From contig CAOYAN010000003.1 of the NCBI GenBank assembly GCA_948562205.1, positions 15,736 to 79,735 of the forward strand: a DNA stretch of 64,000 nucleotides, written 5' to 3'. The notes under the pieces were generated by a model that saw only the letters and a program-made list of their open reading frames with translations, did no database searches and was not told where the DNA came from. The stretch is from an uncultured Clostridia bacterium (lineage in GTDB: Bacteria > Bacillota > Clostridia > TANB77 > CAG-465). Below are positions 61,348 through 64,000 of this stretch, one piece after another. Position 1 is the stretch's first letter. Each line of letters begins with the position of its first letter. The position numbers and the translations under genes were made by a program.

Positions 61348-62638
61348 AAATTTCATCTCCTTTATTAATAAAATTTAGTAAGTCTTTGTCAGTAGTATTA
61401 GTATCTTGGGTTAATAGGTTGTCCCATTTGTGTGCTAAGATTTCTAATTTTTTATCATCTGTTTTAGTTTGTGCAAAACATAGTCTTTTCATATAAAAGT
61501 CATTTTTTTCAACTGCTCTTGCTATTCTTCTCCAAGAAATAGCTTTTTTATGGTTTTCTAGAAATGGTTCAGCTTCTTCTGGAATATCAGCTATAGTTAT
61601 ACCTTCTTTTTTTTCATACCATGAAATAAATTTTTTGATTTTATCATAATAGTGTAGCATTAAATCTTTATTATATATACCAATACTTTCTAGTAAAAAT
61701 ACAGTATATTCTTGCCATTTCATAAATCGTGGTTTACATGATTTTATATTTCCAAGGGCAGTAGTTCTACAATATATATTACCAAAATTTACACCATTTA
61801 CTCTAGTTAGAACTTTTTCCCATGTCTCATATTCTAAGGCTCTAAATTGGTCAAGTCCATTTTTTTGATCATCACCATATGGTTGACATATTCTTTGTAA
61901 ATGTATATTTAAACCGTTTTTATACATTAATTCATATATTTTGTTATAATCAAAATCAAATTTACTAACAGTACCCCAAATATCCTCAACTTTAAAATCA
62001 TAAATAGGGTAGAAGTTATACACATCATATGTTTTATTTTTAGATTTTAATTTTGTTGTCCAATGATGATTCTCAAATTCTTCTTTATGCTTTTGAAAAG
62101 CAATAGTTCTAAACCTATTTAGGCTCTCATCAGTTCTAATTCCAATTCCACAAGCAACGGTACATCCATATTTTTCTTGATACCATCCTGCAAATTGTAC
62201 TGTAAAATCTTCAAATTCTTCACCTTTTCTAAACCAAGGGAATGGATTATTTGTCATATTTATACTATCTCTTGGTAATTCTCTTACCCACAAGTCCTTA
62301 CTTTCTTCTTCCCAGCATATCCATTTTGGTTGTAATACAGATGTAGCATTTCTTAGGGCAAGGGGTAGGGCAATATGGTAAAAATCTCTTATTTGAGATA
62401 GTTTTTTTAGTTCATATAAATGATCAATTGTGCATTTAAACTGAGCTTCTAAATCAATATATAATACATCAAACTTTTTATTTATTTTTTTTGCTACCAT
62501 ATTTGCAAGCTGTATCATAACAGAACTATCTTTTCCAGCACTTACACAAAAATAGACATTATCAAAATTTGATAACATTATTTCAATTCTATCCATTGCA
62601 GCTTCTACTACATTTTTTTCTAAATAAACTTTTGGCAT
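61328..62638 (-). CDS. PAPS-reductase-like PP-loop protein (DUF3440, IbrA-like)
   Basis: A 436-aa protein. The PP-loop is VSAGKDSSV (33-40), for adenylation of a substrate. Other blocks: DLEAQFKCTIDHLYELK, PLALRNATSVLQPKWICWEE, GIRTDESLNRFRTI, FYPIYDFKVEDIWG, and the C-terminal DUF3440-type MKWQEYTVFLLESIGIY. It is the IbrA relative and also distantly similar to DndC of DNA phosphorothioation. It probably activates or removes a sulfur-related group, but the substrate is unknown. First gene of the operon, ATG after AGAGG. Confidence 0.9.
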   Translation of the reverse strand: MPKVYLEKNVVEAAMDRIEIMLSNFDNVYFCVSAGKDSSVMIQLANMVAKKINKKFDVLYIDLEAQFKCTIDHLYELKKLSQIRDFYHIALPLALRNATSVLQPKWICWEEESKDLWVRELPRDSINMTNNPFPWFRKGEEFEDFTVQFAGWYQEKYGCTVACGIGIRTDESLNRFRTIAFQKHKEEFENHHWTTKLKSKNKTYDVYNFYPIYDFKVEDIWGTVSKFDFDYNKIYELMYKNGLNIHLQRICQPYGDDQKNGLDQFRALEYETWEKVLTRVNGVNFGNIYCRTTALGNIKSCKPRFMKWQEYTVFLLESIGIYNKDLMLHYYDKIKKFISWYEKKEGITIADIPEEAEPFLENHKKAISWRRIARAVEKNDFYMKRLCFAQTKTDDKKLEILAHKWDNLLTQDTNTTDKDLLNFINKGDEIYDTKNK

Positions 62639-62711
62639 ATCAAAACCTCTATTAAATAATCTTTCTTAAATTTTTACAATATTTTCCAAAATATAACAAA
62701 ATTCTATTAGT

Positions 62712-62740
62712 ATTATATGTTAGGAATTTCTAATAGTCAA
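62712..62740 (-). promoter_or_regulatory. Promoter of the IbrAB-like operon, with a dyad in the spacer
   Basis: On the minus strand TTGACT (62740-62735), 17 bp, TATAAT (62717-62712). The spacer contains TTAG-AATT-CTAA (62720-62733), a near palindrome that could be an operator. Confidence 0.8.
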
Positions 62741-62786
62741 GAAAAAATTACCAATTTTTACCAATTAATTTGTATGCAAAAAACAG

Positions 62787-62833
62787 AAAATCCCTAAATG
62801 CTAGTTGAAATTTCACTAACATCTAGGGAAAAT
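62787..62833 (-). terminator. Hairpin terminator of the duplicated membrane cassette
   Basis: TCCCTA..ATG..TAGT..GAAA imperfect 19-bp stem; the minus strand continues into TTTTCTGTTTTTT. Confidence 0.8.
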
Positions 62834-62835
62834 CT

Positions 62836-63237
62836 TTAATCTTTTAAATACTCATGAAGACCTGCTCCTGTTATGTAGATTATAAGACCTGGAGTGGCAA
62901 GCATAAGTATACAACCAATAACTTCCACTATAGTATTTGGAAGATTGTTGTAAATCATCCATACCATGTATCCCACTGCTACAAGGCAGATCAGAGTTAT
63001 CAGTGTACAAATGATTGTTGTGGCAACTTTTTTTGCATTACCACCTAAATACTCATGAAGACCTGCTCCCGTGATGTAGATTATAAGACAGGGAAAGGCA
63101 AGCATAAGTACACAGCCAATGGCCTCCATAATATCACTTGGTGGATTGTTTTTGAACTGCAAAAACATAAATCCTATTGCGCCAAAGCAAGCCAAGATGA
63201 TCATGGCACAGATAACAGTAGTTGCAAATTTTCTCAT
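62836..63237 (-). CDS. Internally duplicated small membrane protein (133 aa)
   Basis: A 133-aa protein made of two copies of a 67-residue unit: RKFATTVICAMIILACFGA..IMEAIGCVLMLAFPCLIIYITGAGLHEYL and KKVATTIICTLITLICLVA..IVEVIGCILMLATPGLIIYITGAGLHEYL. Each copy has two TM segments. The duplication is also visible in the DNA (201-bp period). It is not recognised. The upstream gene is a diverged relative. Composition is less AT-rich than the surrounding chromosome. Confidence 0.8.
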   Translation of the reverse strand: MRKFATTVICAMIILACFGAIGFMFLQFKNNPPSDIMEAIGCVLMLAFPCLIIYITGAGLHEYLGGNAKKVATTIICTLITLICLVAVGYMVWMIYNNLPNTIVEVIGCILMLATPGLIIYITGAGLHEYLKD

Positions 63238-63246
63238 TTTTATTCC
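62845..63246. repeat. 201-bp tandem direct repeat inside the 133-aa gene
   Basis: Unit 1 begins at 62845 and unit 2 at 63046, sharing TAAATACTCATGAAGACCTG and long similar stretches. Both are in frame (67 codons), so the gene encodes two copies. Confidence 0.85.
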
Positions 63247-63692
63247 TCCATTTTTTTTGTAGAGACAAATGTATCATAGTCTGGTTTATTAAAATCCGTA
63301 AAAAGACATACTACCATGATGTAGATTAGAAGGTCAGAAAGGGTAAGTACAAGTATATTACCAATAGCTTCCATCATATTATTTCGAATATTGTTACAAA
63401 TCATCCATACCACGTAACCAAGTACAAGATTATATACTACATTTATCAGAGTATAGATGATTATATTTACAACTTTATTTGCACTGTTATTATCCCAGTA
63501 TAAGTAGAGACCTGCAGCTATGATGTAGACTGGAAAGCTAGGAAGTATCATATAAATATATACACCGCTATGATAAGCTTCCATTATGTCATTTGGTGGA
63601 TTGATCTTGAACTGCCAGCCAATAGCTACTGTCGCTCCAAAGCATACTAAGATTATCAGGGACCAGATTATTGTAGTTGCAAATTTTTTCAT
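63240..63692 (-). CDS. Duplicated membrane protein, diverged paralogue (150 aa)
   Basis: A 150-aa protein with four TM segments, again two units (KKFATTIIWSLIILVCFGA..NDIMEA and NKVVNIIIYTLINVVYN..NNMMEAIGNILVLT). It ends with KPDYDTFVSTKKMEE, a tail that also closes the preceding 57-aa product. GGAGGAAT lies in the 3' end of the gene before it and serves as its ribosome site. It probably arose by duplication with the 133-aa gene. Function unknown. Confidence 0.8.
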   Translation of the reverse strand: MKKFATTIIWSLIILVCFGATVAIGWQFKINPPNDIMEAYHSGVYIYMILPSFPVYIIAAGLYLYWDNNSANKVVNIIIYTLINVVYNLVLGYVVWMICNNIRNNMMEAIGNILVLTLSDLLIYIMVVCLFTDFNKPDYDTFVSTKKMEE

Positions 63693-63695
63693 TTC

Positions 63696-63869
63696 CTATT
63701 CCTCCACATTTTTTATAGACACAAATGTGTCGTAGTCTGGTTTACGAGTTACTTTAACAGCTTCTTCACAAAGCTGTACCTGGAAAAACCTATTTCCTTT
63801 TTGTTGTGATCTATCTAAACTATTCCTTGTCTGATAAGATCTATGAATAGGTTCTACTTTTTGGATCAT
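63696..63869 (-). CDS. Small basic protein (57 aa), first gene of the cassette
   Basis: A 57-aa frame from ATG 63869 to TAG 63698-63696, preceded by GGGG and a consensus promoter. No TM; basic and polar (IHRSYQTRNSLDRSQQKGNRF), ending KPDYDTFVSIKNVEE, the same tail as the next protein. Its GGAGG serves the next gene, whose ATG is 3 bp after the stop. No family recognised. Confidence 0.65.
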   Translation of the reverse strand: MIQKVEPIHRSYQTRNSLDRSQQKGNRFFQVQLCEEAVKVTRKPDYDTFVSIKNVEE

Positions 63870-63901
63870 ATTAATTCCCCTTTCAAAGTTATCATAACTA
63901 T

Positions 63902-63930
63902 ATTATACTATAAAATTCTGAAAAATGCAA
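63902..63930 (-). promoter_or_regulatory. Promoter of the membrane cassette
   Basis: On the minus strand TTGCAT (63930-63925), 17 bp, TATAAT (63907-63902). Confidence 0.85.
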
Positions 63931-64000
63931 ATATGTAAAATATAAAACAGTTTTGAGGAGTAAAAAAAATATATAATAGTATAAAAAATATATTTTACTT

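Noticed and set aside
1..64000. CRISPR arrays, tRNA or rRNA genes, insertion sequences, attachment sites.
   Set aside because: None seen: no regularly spaced short repeats, no cloverleaf with CCA-type end, no transposase motifs in any reading frame.

Overview
The window is a contiguous piece of an AT-rich, low-GC Gram-positive chromosome. Housekeeping genes (MreBCD-PBP2, RadC, DusB, MtaB, a YlmH-like S4 protein, DUF4321, RuvB, QueH) and a YlbJ-type sporulation membrane protein point to a Clostridia-like Firmicute. Codon use is dominated by AGA and A/T-ending codons. Promoters are strikingly regular (TTGACA-like, 17 bp, TATAAT), and most intergenic gaps hold a hairpin terminator followed directly by the next promoter. 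No rRNA, tRNA or CRISPR array was seen.

Layout: (1) 1-13.6 kb holds core functions: a beta-CASP metallo-beta-lactamase cut by the window edge, a pilin-like protein, dusB, an orphan, ylmH, mtaB, a GT-C-like membrane protein, then DUF4321-radC-mreBCD-mrdA for repair and the rod-shape elongasome. (2) 13.7-38.6 kb is a large surface-polysaccharide locus: a phosphohexomutase, a TagGH/Wzm-Wzt-type ABC exporter, about eight glycosyltransferases, two DUF2142 membrane proteins, a DUF2304/SMR-like lipid-sugar pair, galE and an LPG-synthase-like membrane protein. It is interrupted by a dinD gene, a compositionally foreign 83-aa gene and a coiled-coil protein pair. (3) 38.7-48.6 kb is mixed accessory DNA: ylbJ, a methyltransferase, a yybP-ykoY-like (Mn2+) riboswitch before a cation/Ca2+-type antiporter, tspO, Nudix, an SDR behind an RBS-masking hairpin, a MerR-type promoter driving flavodoxin plus a frameshifted carboxymuconolactone-decarboxylase/cupin gene, and a full-length relative of the bifunctional AAC(6')-APH(2'') aminoglycoside enzyme. 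(4) 48.7-56.3 kb holds a DUF4143 ATPase, an ECF-type sigma factor with C-terminal membrane segments and its partner, a thermonuclease, a polysaccharide deacetylase, and a decayed Cna-B surface protein lying in three reading frames. (5) 56.4-60.4 kb holds ruvB-queH, pnuC and small membrane proteins. (6) 60.4-63.9 kb, on the minus strand, holds a PAPS-reductase-like / small unknown / ParB-like operon of the IbrA-IbrB kind, preceded by a cassette of internally duplicated small membrane proteins.

The most interesting items are the three-gene IbrAB-like operon, the AAC-APH relative, the Mn2+-type riboswitch with visible alternative pairing, the MerR-type promoter with its frameshifted second gene, the membrane-anchored sigma factor and the duplicated membrane cassette. 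All functional calls come from reading motifs by eye; no database search was run.
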